A stretch of 64,000 nucleotides of DNA from Synechococcus lacustris (GTDB taxonomy: Bacteria > Cyanobacteriota > Cyanobacteriia > PCC-6307 > Cyanobiaceae), in the NCBI GenBank assembly GCA_903943975.1, contig CAJAQB010000008.1:175076-239075 (forward strand), given 5' to 3'. Position numbers and translations under genes: made by a program. The notes below the pieces were generated by a model that saw nothing but the letters and a program-made list of their open reading frames with translations, was not told the DNA's origin and ran no database searches. Positions 28,998 through 37,516 of the stretch are shown here, piece by piece (the first letter of the stretch is position 1; each line of letters opens with the position of its first letter).

Positions 28998-29103
28998 GAC
29001 GCAGGACGGGGGCGGACAGGGGGGTGGGGACAGTATCGGGGCGGGCATCCGCCCTCGCCAGGGGTGTCGCTCCCCTCAGAATGACGGTCGAGGCCCGCGG
29101 GCA

Positions 29104-29427
29104 ATGAGTTTCTTCGAGTCTGAGATTGTTCAGGACGAGGCCAAGCGCCTGTTTGGTGATTACCAATCGCTGACCCAGCTCGGCAGTGAATACGGGAAAT
29201 TTGACCGGGAGGGCAAGAAGCTTTTTATCGGGCGCATGGAGGAGCTGATGGACCGCTATCGGGTGTTCATGAAGCGTTTTGAACTCTCGGAGGATTTCCA
29301 GGCGAAGCTCACCGTGGAGCAGCTGCGCACCCAGTTGGGGCAATTTGGGATTACCCCCGAACAGATGTTTCAACAGATGCATCAAACCCTGGAACGCATG
29401 AAGGCGGAACTGGAACAGACCAGCTGA
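29104..29427 (+). CDS. DUF1825 family protein (cyanobacterial)
   Basis: The 107-residue helical protein starts MSFFESEIVQDEAKRLFGDYQ and contains KLFIGRMEELMDRYRVF and ITPEQMFQQMH. I recognise this as the DUF1825 family, found almost only in cyanobacteria and related plastids. Its function is not established. The same frame is open upstream to 28672, but that part overlaps the HhH gene in antisense and is not family-like, so ATG 29104 is the start. tyrS follows on the same strand 91 bases later. Confidence 0.9.
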   Translation: MSFFESEIVQDEAKRLFGDYQSLTQLGSEYGKFDREGKKLFIGRMEELMDRYRVFMKRFELSEDFQAKLTVEQLRTQLGQFGITPEQMFQQMHQTLERMKAELEQTS

Positions 29428-29518
29428 TTGCCCCTAGGGCGCTGATTTGTTGATTGAGTGGTTTGCCCTGGCGCTGCTGCGTACGATCCGTCTTCGCAGA
29501 CCTTAAGGACGGCAGCTA

Positions 29519-30781
29519 ATGGCCAAGGGAGCAGGGGCACTGCCGGGTTGGTTGGAGCGCGGCATCGCTGACCTATTTCCTGCCGGTGAGGGCGCCGATC
29601 CAGACCAGCAGCTCGCCGCCCGCCTAGCGGAAGCCGCCCAGGCCGGTAGGCCCCTGCGGGTGAAGCTCGGCATCGACCCCACCGGCTCCGATATCCATCT
29701 CGGCCACAGCATCCTGTTTCGCAAGTTGCGGGCCTTCCAGGATGCCGGCCACACCGCCGTGCTGATCATTGGCGACTTCACCGCCCGCATCGGCGATCCC
29801 ACCGGCAAAAGCGCCACCCGGGTGCAGCTGAGCGCCGCCGCGGTGGAGGCCAACGCCGAAACCTATCTGCTGCAGCTGGGCCTAGGCCAGGATCCCGCAC
29901 GGGCCCTGCTCGATTTCGAAACCCCCGGCCGCCTTGAGGTGCGGCGCAACAGCGAGTGGCTGGCAACTTTGGATTTGCCCCAGGTGATTGAACTGCTGGG
30001 CATCTCCACCGTTGGTCAGATGCTGGCCAAGGAGGATTTTTCGAATCGTTACTCCGGCGGTACGCCGATCTCCTTGCACGAATTTCTTTATCCGCTGCTG
30101 CAGGGTTACGACTCGGTGGCAATCGAGGCCGACCTGGAGCTGGGCGGCACCGACCAGAAGTTCAATGTGGCGATGGGTCGGGATCTGCAGCGCCATTTCG
30201 GCCAGCGGCCCCAATTCGGCCTGCTGATGCCGATCCTGGCGGGCCTCGATGGCGTGCAGAAGATGAGCAAGAGCCTCGGCAACACCGTGGGGCTTTCAGA
30301 GGATCCGCTCTCGATGTATTCGAAGCTGGAGAAGCTGCCCGACGCGGCGCTGCCGGAATACCTCACCCTGCTCACCGATCTTGATCTGGCAACGTTGCCG
30401 GAGAACCCCAGGGAACGGCAAAAGGCGCTGGCTTTGGCGATCACCGCCGGCCGCCATGGGGAGGTGGCGGCTTTGGCAGCCCAGGCGGATGCGGCAACGC
30501 TGGTGGCTGCTGTCCCAGGGGCCGCTGCCGCCGCCGATGCTGAGGTGCCAGAGGCTTCGCTGGCGGCGGTGAATTTCCCGGCCAAGGCCTTTTATCTGCT
30601 CAGTGCCGTGGGCATCTGCGCCAGCAGCAGCGAGGCGCGGCGGGCGATTCAGGGCGGTGGTGTGAGGCTCGCTGGCGAGAAGCTGGCCGATCCCAACCAG
30701 GAATTTGCCAGCGCCGCTGAGCTGGAGGGCAGGGTGCTGCAGCTCGGCAAAAAGACCTTCCGGCGGTTGGTGCTGGGCTGA
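29519..30781 (+). CDS. tyrS: Tyrosyl-tRNA synthetase
   Basis: TyrS charges tRNA-Tyr. The 420-residue class I synthetase has the HIGH-like signature DIHLGHS at about residues 59-66, [10 protein letters not shown], the tyrosine pocket region [18 protein letters not shown] near residue 249 (QKMSKSLGN) and a C-terminal S4 RNA-binding region ([18 protein letters not shown]). The length and [12 protein letters not shown] motif fit the longer TyrRS subclass. The start codon follows an AAGGAC-like ribosome binding site at 29507-29512. Confidence 0.96.
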   Translation: MAKGAGALPGWLERGIADLFPAGEGADPDQQLAARLAEAAQAGRPLRVKLGIDPTGSDIHLGHSILFRKLRAFQDAGHTAVLIIGDFTARIGDPTGKSATRVQLSAAAVEANAETYLLQLGLGQDPARALLDFETPGRLEVRRNSEWLATLDLPQVIELLGISTVGQMLAKEDFSNRYSGGTPISLHEFLYPLLQGYDSVAIEADLELGGTDQKFNVAMGRDLQRHFGQRPQFGLLMPILAGLDGVQKMSKSLGNTVGLSEDPLSMYSKLEKLPDAALPEYLTLLTDLDLATLPENPRERQKALALAITAGRHGEVAALAAQADAATLVAAVPGAAAAADAEVPEASLAAVNFPAKAFYLLSAVGICASSSEARRAIQGGGVRLAGEKLADPNQEFASAAELEGRVLQLGKKTFRRLVLG

Positions 30782-30853
30782 GGCTTGCTTTTAAGCGGTG
30801 GGGCTTTCCCAGGGGGTGCTTGCCTAGGGTCGGCCTAGGAGCCTTGTTGCCCG

Positions 30854-31579
30854 GTGCCCCAGATCCCTGCCCCCGCCGAGCGCATCATTGTGGCCCTTGA
30901 TGGCATGGGGCCCGAGCGGGCCTTGAGCTTCGCTGCGGCGATCCCTGAGTTGTGTTGGGTGAAGGTGGGGCTGGAGTTATTTGTGGCTGGCGGCCCGGCG
31001 GTGGTGAGCCAGCTGCGGGACCAGGGCAAGCGGGTGTTCCTTGATCTCAAGTTCCACGACATTCCGGCCACCATGGCCGGCGCCTGCCGCAGCGCCGCCC
31101 AGCTGGGCGCTGGCTTGATCACGGTGCATGCCTGCGCCGGTGAGGAGGCCCTCAGGGGGGCCCAGGCCGCGGCGCTAGAGGGGGCGGCGGCGGCGGGCCT
31201 GGCGCCGCCCACCCTGCTGGCGGTGACCGTGCTCACCAGTTGGGATCCAGCCAGGTTTAGTGCGGAATTAACAATTACTGAACCATTGCCCCGTTACGTG
31301 TCTCGCTTGGCTGGTTTGGCCGCCGGGGCGGGCATCGGCGGCTGCGTTTGTTCGCCCCTGGAGGTGGCCTCCCTGCGGGCGGTCCATCCGCTGCCCTTTG
31401 CCCTGGTAACCCCAGGCATTCGCTCCGTTGGTGCGGCCCATGACGATCAGCAGCGGGTGCTCTCCCCCGCCCAAGCCATCGCCGTTGGGGCCAGTCAGTT
31501 GGTGATTGGTCGGCCGATCACAGCGGCAGCTGATCCCGCCGCCGCCTTCGCCGCCTGCTGCGCGGAGTTGGAGAGCTAG
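30854..31579 (+). CDS. pyrF: Orotidine 5'-phosphate decarboxylase
   Basis: PyrF converts OMP to UMP, the last step of de novo pyrimidine synthesis. The 241-residue TIM-barrel protein shows IVALDGM at the first strand, the catalytic Lys-x-x-x-Asp segment [12 protein letters not shown] at about residues 62-73, [17 protein letters not shown] and VIGRPIT for phosphate binding. It starts at GTG 30854. About 110 bases downstream lies a long hairpin in an otherwise gene-free stretch. Confidence 0.96.
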   Translation: MPQIPAPAERIIVALDGMGPERALSFAAAIPELCWVKVGLELFVAGGPAVVSQLRDQGKRVFLDLKFHDIPATMAGACRSAAQLGAGLITVHACAGEEALRGAQAAALEGAAAAGLAPPTLLAVTVLTSWDPARFSAELTITEPLPRYVSRLAGLAAGAGIGGCVCSPLEVASLRAVHPLPFALVTPGIRSVGAAHDDQQRVLSPAQAIAVGASQLVIGRPITAAADPAAAFAACCAELES

Positions 31580-31627
31580 CTGGGTTTTGTTTTGGCCTGG
31601 TTTGTTGTGATTGCGTTTCCTATGGGC

Positions 31628-31682
31628 GGGTTTTGCTTGGAAGGGTTTTGATTGGAAGGGTTTTCTTGGAAGGGTTTTGCTT
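31628..31682 (+). repeat. Short tandem repeat of a 15-base unit
   Basis: Three and a half copies of a GGGTTTTGCTTGGAA-like unit lie at 31628-31642, 31643-31657, 31658-31671 (one base short) and 31672-31682 (partial). They sit in the 306-base gene-free stretch between pyrF and the yjdM-like gene (31580-31885). The rest of this stretch holds the hairpin at 31689-31733 and no credible gene. Confidence 0.8.
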
Positions 31683-31688
31683 CGCTGC

Positions 31689-31733
31689 GGCTGAATCGAG
31701 TTCTGTACGGGCTGTACGGAACTTGATTTAGCC
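31689..31733 (+). ncRNA. Long hairpin, candidate structured RNA or 3' UTR element
   Basis: Bases 31689-31708 pair with 31714-31733 across a 5-base loop (GGGCT), giving a 20-bp stem. The only three departures from perfect complementarity are G-U pairs in plus-strand RNA, and they would be A-C mismatches in minus-strand RNA. That pattern suggests a structure kept in a plus-strand transcript. No strong T-run follows, so a simple intrinsic terminator is not certain. It could be the 3' end of the pyrF mRNA, a small RNA or a leader of the yjdM-like gene. Confidence 0.55.
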
Positions 31734-31885
31734 ACGAACAAGCTTTTCCTCTGGGGAAGCCCAGGACCATTGCCCACCGAGAAAGGGACGACAAGAATGA
31801 GAAATGAGTCTCACGCCTTCGCCCTAGGGGGTCGGGCTGGGACGATGGCTCAGTTGAATGGCTTGATCGCCGCCTTTGCTTTGCC

Positions 31886-32263
31886 ATGGCACTACCCGAT
31901 TGCCCCCAGTGCGGTTCCGCCTACACCTATGAGGATGGGCCGTTGCTGATCTGCCCTGAATGTGCCCATGAGTGGCCGATCGCCACGGGCTCTGATGCGG
32001 GGACCGGGGGCAATGCTGGCTCAGGGGGCAATGCTGGCTCAGGGGTAAAGGATGCCCACGGCAATCTGCTCAGCAGTGGTGATGCCGTGAGTGTGATCAA
32101 AGACCTCAAGGTGAAGGGCACCTCCCTGGTGGTGAAGGCCGGCACCAAGGTGAAGAGCATCCGCCTAGTGGATCGCGCCGAGAATGGTGACCACGACATC
32201 GACTGCAAGATTCCAGGCATCGGCGCCATGCAGCTGAAATCGGAATTTGTGAAACGCCTTTAG
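31886..32263 (+). CDS. yjdM: YjdM/PhnA-like zinc ribbon protein
   Basis: The 125-residue protein has an N-terminal zinc ribbon ([21 protein letters not shown]) and a C-terminal beta domain with [11 protein letters not shown] and [19 protein letters not shown]. These match the YjdM/PhnA family, historically named for alkylphosphonate use but of unproven function. Between the domains is an extra Gly/Asn/Ala/Ser linker encoded by an 18-base exact tandem repeat (32006-32023 and 32024-32041). The linker is lineage-specific and probably flexible. Confidence 0.9.
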   Translation: MALPDCPQCGSAYTYEDGPLLICPECAHEWPIATGSDAGTGGNAGSGGNAGSGVKDAHGNLLSSGDAVSVIKDLKVKGTSLVVKAGTKVKSIRLVDRAENGDHDIDCKIPGIGAMQLKSEFVKRL

Positions 32264-32357
32264 CGGTGGCTGGCGGTTGCGGTAGGGCAAGGGCAGGGGC
32301 TAGGCCGGTGCAGCGTAGCCAGGGCATTTAAGCTCTCCCCAGCAAAGGGGAACTCTG

Positions 32358-33410
32358 TTGTTATTTGCTGGGCGCCGCTGCTTTGGTATCTGGGCTGGGT
32401 TACTGGCCCTGGTGTTGCTATTGATTCAGCCCTCCATTGCCCTGGCCCACCAGGGGGCTGGCCAGGGGGTTGAGACGATCGAAGTGGCGATGCGGCTAGA
32501 TAATATTTATGGCTTTTCTGCCCGGGATAAAACATATAATGCGGCGGGAACAGTGTGGTTTACTTATTCGCCATTGGTTCAGCGGGAGCTCCAGACTGTT
32601 GGTGGCGGGGTGGTGGATCTGATTGAGTTTTATAACCGTATTCAGCCCCAGAATTCCCGCACCTATTCCCTCAGTGCAAAGCCGCTCAAGCTTCCTGATG
32701 GTCGCTATCTGCAGGGTTATGAATTCAGTGGTTCTTTCTATTCAGATCAAATTAATTTCTATGGTTCCCCCTTTGGTTCCATTCCCCTCTCGGTGGACCT
32801 TCAGCCAAGGCCAGGGGCCCTTGAGGGTGTTGTTCGTGAGCTGGTGCTCCAGGTCAGTCCGGAGGCTGGCGAGGTGGGTCGTCGGGTGGGGATCAGTGGT
32901 TATGAGATTGTCAAATGGTCATTTAAGGGCGTTGAATATCAGCGGCATTCCAATATTGCCCGCGGTCAGGCGGCGGTGCGCAGTCGTTTGATTTTTGAGA
33001 TTGTTTACCGGGCAAATACTTGGGCCGCCTTGGTGAAATGGGTTTTACCCCTGGCGATTGTGATGCTGTTGATGTTGCTCACCCCTAACCTGCGCAGCAC
33101 CCTTTCTAGTCAGCGTCTCGGGATTCCTCCAGGGGTGATGCTCACGGTGGTGTTTCTGCAGCAGTCCTATCGGGAGACTTTGCCCACGCTTCCCTATCTC
33201 ACCTTCCTCGATGGTTTATATGCTTTTTCCTATGTGGTGACATTGGCTTTCTTTTTATTGTTTATCTGGGGCTTCAACCGCATGGATGTTGTTGAAGATC
33301 AAAATCGTGCTGCCTTGGCCCGGCGGATCGATCGCTGGGATCGAAGGGTGCAGCTATTTAGTTTGATCGGTTATGGGCTGTTGGTGCTGTTGGCCTGCTG
33401 GCACTTTTAG
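32358..33410 (+). CDS. Probable pentameric ligand-gated ion channel (Cys-loop/Pro-loop) family protein
   Basis: The 350-residue protein has a signal peptide (cleavage after ALA, residue 30), a beta-rich extracellular domain (about 37-220) and four membrane segments: about 226-243 (WVLPLAIVMLLMLL), 258-273, 282-305 and 331-349. This is the prokaryotic pLGIC layout. Local resemblances to GLIC are the Pro-loop-like DQINFYGSPFGSIPL, VGISGYEIVKWSF, and ETLPTLPYLTF at the M2-M3 junction, where GLIC has a NLPKTPYMTY segment. Start is TTG 32358, 7 bases after a strong AAAGGGGAA ribosome site. A subunit of a ligand-gated channel is the best reading, but ligand and ion selectivity cannot be seen. It is convergent with the glycosyltransferase gene at 33427. 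Confidence 0.68.
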   Translation: MLFAGRRCFGIWAGLLALVLLLIQPSIALAHQGAGQGVETIEVAMRLDNIYGFSARDKTYNAAGTVWFTYSPLVQRELQTVGGGVVDLIEFYNRIQPQNSRTYSLSAKPLKLPDGRYLQGYEFSGSFYSDQINFYGSPFGSIPLSVDLQPRPGALEGVVRELVLQVSPEAGEVGRRVGISGYEIVKWSFKGVEYQRHSNIARGQAAVRSRLIFEIVYRANTWAALVKWVLPLAIVMLLMLLTPNLRSTLSSQRLGIPPGVMLTVVFLQQSYRETLPTLPYLTFLDGLYAFSYVVTLAFFLLFIWGFNRMDVVEDQNRAALARRIDRWDRRVQLFSLIGYGLLVLLACWHF

Positions 33411-33426
33411 GTCTTAAGTGTGTGGA

Positions 33427-34605
33427 TCAGGCGGCCAAGGGCACTTCGGGCACCAGTTCCTGGTAGAGCCGCTCGAGGGCATCGATGTTGCCGGTGAGGG
33501 TGTATCGCTCCAGCACCCGGCTGCGGGCCCTGCGGCCCAGTTCGGCGGTGAGCAGGGGTTGATCGCGCAAAACGGGCAGCAGGGTGCGCAGCTGGGTGGT
33601 GACCCCCTGGGTACTGATCACGATGCCGGCGCCCCCCTCCAGCACCTCGCCATCGGCGCCGGCGTCGGTGGCCACACAGGCGGTGCCAGTGGCCATGGCC
33701 TCCAGCAGCGCCAAGGAAAGGCCCTCCACCAGCGATGGCAGCAGGAACACCTCCGCCGCCTGCAGCAGGGCCACCCGCTGGCGTAATTCCGGTTCGTAGC
33801 CCCACCACACCACATCCGGGCTGTCGTGGCTGGCCTGCAGGGTGCTGCGCAGGGGGCCATCCCCCACCACCACCAGCACACAACCTTCGGGCTGCACCAG
33901 CCGCCAGGCCTTCAGCAGGGCCTCCACGTTCTTTTCCGTGGCCAGCCTTCCCATATAAAGAAACACCCGCCGACCGGCGAAATGGCCGGCCAGATGGGAG
34001 GGCCCCGGACACCAAATATTTGGATCTACCCCATTGGGGATCACCGCCAAGCGCTGCTCCTTGACCCCTAGGCGGGCCAGCACCTCAGCCTGCAGATCGG
34101 AGAAAACGATCACCCGGTCGAATTTGGCCAGGGAGGGGGCGTAGAGCTGGTAGGTGAGTTGTTGGCCGCCGGCGGTGATGTTGCGCAGGCTGGCGTCAAA
34201 GGGGGGATGGAAGGTGGCCACCAGCGGCACCCCCAGCTGCTGACAGAGCTCCGGCAGGCGGAAATCCAAGGGGGAAAGGGTGAGGCTGGCGTGCACCAGA
34301 TCCGGCTGCAGCCGTTCCAGCGATTCCCTTAACTCGCGGCTGGCTCCGGGCGAGGGGATCGTGTACATCTGAGACTTCATCAGGTACGACAGCGCCACCT
34401 CCGGCTCATCGCCCTCGACCCCAAGCACCTCGAGCACTTCTCTGCTCTCTTCAGGGCGCATCAGCCGCCCCAGCTGGGCGGCCGGGGTATCGAAGTGAAT
34501 AAAATTAACGCCGTAACCGCGATCCTTTAGGGCTGTGGTTGTTGCAAGCCCATAGGACACGTTCCCGCAGAAGGGGGACTTTTTTCCGAGCCAGGCGATC
34601 CGCAT
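33427..34605 (-). CDS. GT4-family glycosyltransferase
   Basis: A retaining GT-B glycosyltransferase of group 1. The N-terminal half contains MRIAWLGKKSPFCGNVSYG and LVATFHPPFDASLRN. The C-terminal half shows VIPNGVDPNIW, FLYMGRLATEKNVEALL and the donor-site E-x7-E in SLVEGLSLALLEAMATG. I start at ATG 34605, one codon after a TTG. The acceptor is unknown. The gene probably follows the MFS gene in one transcript, with about 40 bases between them. A lipid or polysaccharide glycosylation role is inference. Confidence 0.9.
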   Translation of the reverse strand: MRIAWLGKKSPFCGNVSYGLATTTALKDRGYGVNFIHFDTPAAQLGRLMRPEESREVLEVLGVEGDEPEVALSYLMKSQMYTIPSPGASRELRESLERLQPDLVHASLTLSPLDFRLPELCQQLGVPLVATFHPPFDASLRNITAGGQQLTYQLYAPSLAKFDRVIVFSDLQAEVLARLGVKEQRLAVIPNGVDPNIWCPGPSHLAGHFAGRRVFLYMGRLATEKNVEALLKAWRLVQPEGCVLVVVGDGPLRSTLQASHDSPDVVWWGYEPELRQRVALLQAAEVFLLPSLVEGLSLALLEAMATGTACVATDAGADGEVLEGGAGIVISTQGVTTQLRTLLPVLRDQPLLTAELGRRARSRVLERYTLTGNIDALERLYQELVPEVPLAA

Positions 34606-34648
34606 CAACCGTTGCGGGCGTTCCAGCCAGTCAAGCTAGCAGCGCTAC

Positions 34649-36025
34649 CTAGCTGCGCTGCCAGGGCCGTTCCAACGCCACCCCACCGAAAACCACCAGG
34701 GCCAAGAGCAGCAGCACCGGTTTGAGCCCAAAGTTGCCCACGAGGGTGCCGGCCAGCACCATGGGCAAGCTCAAGGCGATGTTTACCAGGTTGTTTTGTA
34801 GGCCAAACACCTTGCCGCGCAGGTGCTCTGGCGTGTCTTCCTGGATGGTGGTTTGGGCCGGAATCCCCAGCAGGGCGGCACCGATGCCGAGCAGCCCACA
34901 GAGCAAGAGGGTGGGGCCGAGGGCGGGGCGCAGCTGGGCCAGCAGCACCAAGCAGAAGCCCATGGTGCCCAGGCCGCCACTGGCCAGGAGGCGGCGGTTG
35001 AATTGATGGCCCAGTTGGGCCACCCCTAGGGCGCCCAGGGCCAGCCCCAGGCCGCTCATCGCCAGCAGGGTGCCGAACTTGGTGGGCCCGAGGCCCTCCA
35101 CCCGGGAGGCGAGGCTGATGGAGAGCACATACAAGGCGGCCAGCAGGCTGTAGAGCACCACCAGGTGCAACACCGCCCCCCGCACACTGGCCCGCTCCCG
35201 CAGGAATACCAAACCTTCGCGGATGTCACTCCAGACACTTACCCCTTCGCTGTTGCGCGGCTGTTCCTCGGGGCGCACAAACACCAGCACCAGGGCCGCC
35301 AGGCCGTAGGCGAGGGGCACCAGGGCAAATTCGCCGCCAGCGATGCCGATCTGGGCCAGGGCCTGGCGCATCAATTGCAGCACCGGTTCACCGATGGCGT
35401 AGCCCACGATCGTGGCGGCCATGGTGGTGGCGGTGTAGAGCGAATTGGCGGGCAGCAATAACGGGCGCTCCACCAGCAGTGGAATTGTGGCCTGTTCAGC
35501 CGGGGCAAAGAACTGGGTGAGGCACGATTCCAGAAAGGTGAGCACCAGCAGGCCCCAGTAGCCCCAGCTCAAGCCCAGCCAGCTGGGCCCTGGGATCAAC
35601 ATCAGCGGCACCGCCAGGGCCAGCAGGGCCCGCAGACCGTTGGAGGTGACCATCACCGCCCGCTTGGGCCAGCGGTCGGCCCAGGCGCCGGCCAGGCTGC
35701 CGAGCACGATGGCCGGCAGGGTGTTGGCCGCATAGATGCCTGTGGCCAGCAGGGTGATCAGCTGGGCCTCTTCGCCATTGCTGCCGGCGGCGAGGTTGGC
35801 GCCGGAGCCCATGCCCCGCCCCCGGATCAATTCGGCGGCCTCCGCCAGGGGACCGCTCTCCATGCCGGTGCTCTGGGCCCAGCTCTGGGCGATCAGAAAC
35901 ACCATCAAAACGATGTAAAACTTGTCGGCCAGTTGCGAAAAGATCTGGCCCAGCCAGAGCAGGCGAAAGCCCGGCAGGGCAAGCACCGCCTGGAGGCCGT
36001 TTGGTTTATCTAGCTGCTCGCTCAC
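34649..36025 (-). CDS. MFS transporter
   Basis: The 458-residue product has about 12 hydrophobic segments and MFS-type motifs (GSLAGAWADRWPKRAVMV between helices 2 and 3, and a GALGVAQLGHQFNRR loop in the second half). It resembles the EntS-like/drug-efflux branch. I start at GTG 36025 (MSEQLDKPNGLQ after translation), because it overlaps the recO stop by 4 bases and the longer frame to 36142 adds non-conserved residues. The substrate is unknown. Confidence 0.88.
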   Translation of the reverse strand: MSEQLDKPNGLQAVLALPGFRLLWLGQIFSQLADKFYIVLMVFLIAQSWAQSTGMESGPLAEAAELIRGRGMGSGANLAAGSNGEEAQLITLLATGIYAANTLPAIVLGSLAGAWADRWPKRAVMVTSNGLRALLALAVPLMLIPGPSWLGLSWGYWGLLVLTFLESCLTQFFAPAEQATIPLLVERPLLLPANSLYTATTMAATIVGYAIGEPVLQLMRQALAQIGIAGGEFALVPLAYGLAALVLVFVRPEEQPRNSEGVSVWSDIREGLVFLRERASVRGAVLHLVVLYSLLAALYVLSISLASRVEGLGPTKFGTLLAMSGLGLALGALGVAQLGHQFNRRLLASGGLGTMGFCLVLLAQLRPALGPTLLLCGLLGIGAALLGIPAQTTIQEDTPEHLRGKVFGLQNNLVNIALSLPMVLAGTLVGNFGLKPVLLLLALVVFGGVALERPWQRS

Positions 36026-36840
36026 CCGGTCTTCCGTATTGCGGCCGCTGGGGAATCTTGCCGCAGCAGCGCAAGGGAGCGGGGGCTGCGGCCCAGATGT
36101 TCGCGACACCAGAAGCCCAGCAGATCCAGGAGCCGCTCCCAAACAGGGGTGGGACCCATCAGTTCCCCCGAGGCTTTACGGGGCAATTGCGGCCTGGACA
36201 GCCGTTGCAAAAGGGCCATTTCCGAGGCATTCAGCAGCAGCACTGCCCCCGGATGGCGGTTGGCATAGAAGCCTTCGGCGGGCAGCAGGCTGCAGCGCCA
36301 GCTCCAGTCGCCAATGGGCGGCAGCAGCGCTGCGCCGCTGGGTAGCTCCGTGTGCAGGGGTAGGCCAAAGCCACCGATCCCCAGCAGCTGTACGCCCCCC
36401 TGCACCGCCAGGGCCAGGGCCTCCTGGCGAAGGATCAGGGGCTCAAGCTCGAGCAGTTCCTCCAGTTGACCGAGGCGATGCAGCAGCAGCGGCAACAGCC
36501 CTGGTAGGGACTGCCCTTCGGGCACCAGCAGCTGGGTGAGTTCCAGCAGCCACTGGGCGGCGGCGAGGGTGTCTAGCTGTTGGCCCAGGCGGCTGTAGCT
36601 GCGCAGCACCTTGACCTGGCGCAGGCGCCCCAGGCCATGGCCCTGCTGCTGCACCTGGGCACGCAGGTGGGTGAGGGGCCCGGCCGCCGCCAGGCTGCTG
36701 CGGGGCCGGCGGGCGCCGCTGGCCGCCAGCCGCAGCAGGCCCTCGTCGGCGCTGAGCAGGGTGAGCAGTCGGTCGTTTTCGCCGAGGGGGCCGCAGCGCA
36801 GGCAGAGCCCCTCAAGGCTGCGGTCCCGGGGGATGCTCAC
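36022..36840 (-). CDS. recO: DNA repair protein RecO
   Basis: RecO helps load RecA on SSB-coated gaps in the RecFOR pathway. The 272-residue product begins with an OB-fold-like domain (LEGLCLRCGPLGENDRLLTLLSADEG, LAASGARRPRSSL) followed by a helical domain. A four-Cys zinc finger as in some RecO proteins is not evident. I start at GTG 36840, overlapping the deoC stop by 4 bases, since the extra 21 residues up to 36903 fall within deoC. It is also coupled by 4 bases to the MFS gene. Confidence 0.9.
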   Translation of the reverse strand: MSIPRDRSLEGLCLRCGPLGENDRLLTLLSADEGLLRLAASGARRPRSSLAAAGPLTHLRAQVQQQGHGLGRLRQVKVLRSYSRLGQQLDTLAAAQWLLELTQLLVPEGQSLPGLLPLLLHRLGQLEELLELEPLILRQEALALAVQGGVQLLGIGGFGLPLHTELPSGAALLPPIGDWSWRCSLLPAEGFYANRHPGAVLLLNASEMALLQRLSRPQLPRKASGELMGPTPVWERLLDLLGFWCREHLGRSPRSLALLRQDSPAAAIRKTG

Positions 36841-37511
36841 AGGCGCTGGGCCTGCACCAAGGCCACCCCATGGCTGGTGCCCAGGCGCTCGGCGCCGGCC
36901 CAAACCAGCTCCAGGGCCTGGTCGAGCGTGCGGATGCCACCGGAGGCCTTGATTTTGCAGCGGCCGCCGGCCAGGTTATTTAGCTTTTCCACCAGGGACA
37001 CCTGCACCGCTGGGCCGTAGCCGCTGCCGGTTTTGAGGAAGGCCACGCCGGCATCAAGGGCCACCTCCACCAGGTTTTGCAGCGCCTGCTCCTCCAGTTG
37101 GGCCGCCTCGAGGATCAGTTTCACCGGCAAACCCAGCTCCACGATTGCCGCCAGTTCGTCGTGCAACTCGGTGAGCTGCCCATCGATCAGCAGAGCAAAA
37201 TCGGGCACCACATCCAGTTCATCGGCCCCGTTTTCCGTGGCCCACTCCGCCTCCGCCCGCTTGATCGGAGCGGCCACGGCGCCAAAGGGAAAGCCCACCA
37301 CACTCACCAGCCGGGTGGCGCCGCGGTCCCCCAGCAGCGCCCGGGCCTGGGGCATCCAGCGGGAGGCCAGGCACACCCCGGCAAAGCCGTAATGCAGGGC
37401 TTCGCTGCAGCAGCGTTCCACCGCCTCCAGGCCCTGGCGGGGATCCAGCAGGGCGTGGTCGATCAGGGGGGCGAGATCGGGGGGGGGGCTGTCGCGCCGG
37501 TCGCGGGGCAA
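36837..37511 (-). CDS. deoC: Deoxyribose-phosphate aldolase
   Basis: DeoC cleaves deoxyribose 5-phosphate to glyceraldehyde 3-phosphate and acetaldehyde. The 224-residue TIM-barrel protein has LIDHALLDP at the first strand, DELDVVPDFALL, the Schiff-base Lys in FLKTGSGYG and the second active Lys in IKASGGI. The start is TTG at 37511, 5 bases after the hpf stop. It heads a tightly coupled deoC-recO-MFS run. The translation start is unusual but fits the neighbouring overlaps. Confidence 0.94.
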   Translation of the reverse strand: MPRDRRDSPPPDLAPLIDHALLDPRQGLEAVERCCSEALHYGFAGVCLASRWMPQARALLGDRGATRLVSVVGFPFGAVAAPIKRAEAEWATENGADELDVVPDFALLIDGQLTELHDELAAIVELGLPVKLILEAAQLEEQALQNLVEVALDAGVAFLKTGSGYGPAVQVSLVEKLNNLAGGRCKIKASGGIRTLDQALELVWAGAERLGTSHGVALVQAQRL

Positions 37512-37516
37512 AGCGT

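Noticed and set aside
31576..31887. 103-residue minus-strand open frame between pyrF and the yjdM-like gene
   Set aside because: It is made of the tandem repeat and the hairpin, has low-complexity Asn/Pro/Ser translation and overlaps both neighbours' ends; no family-like sequence.
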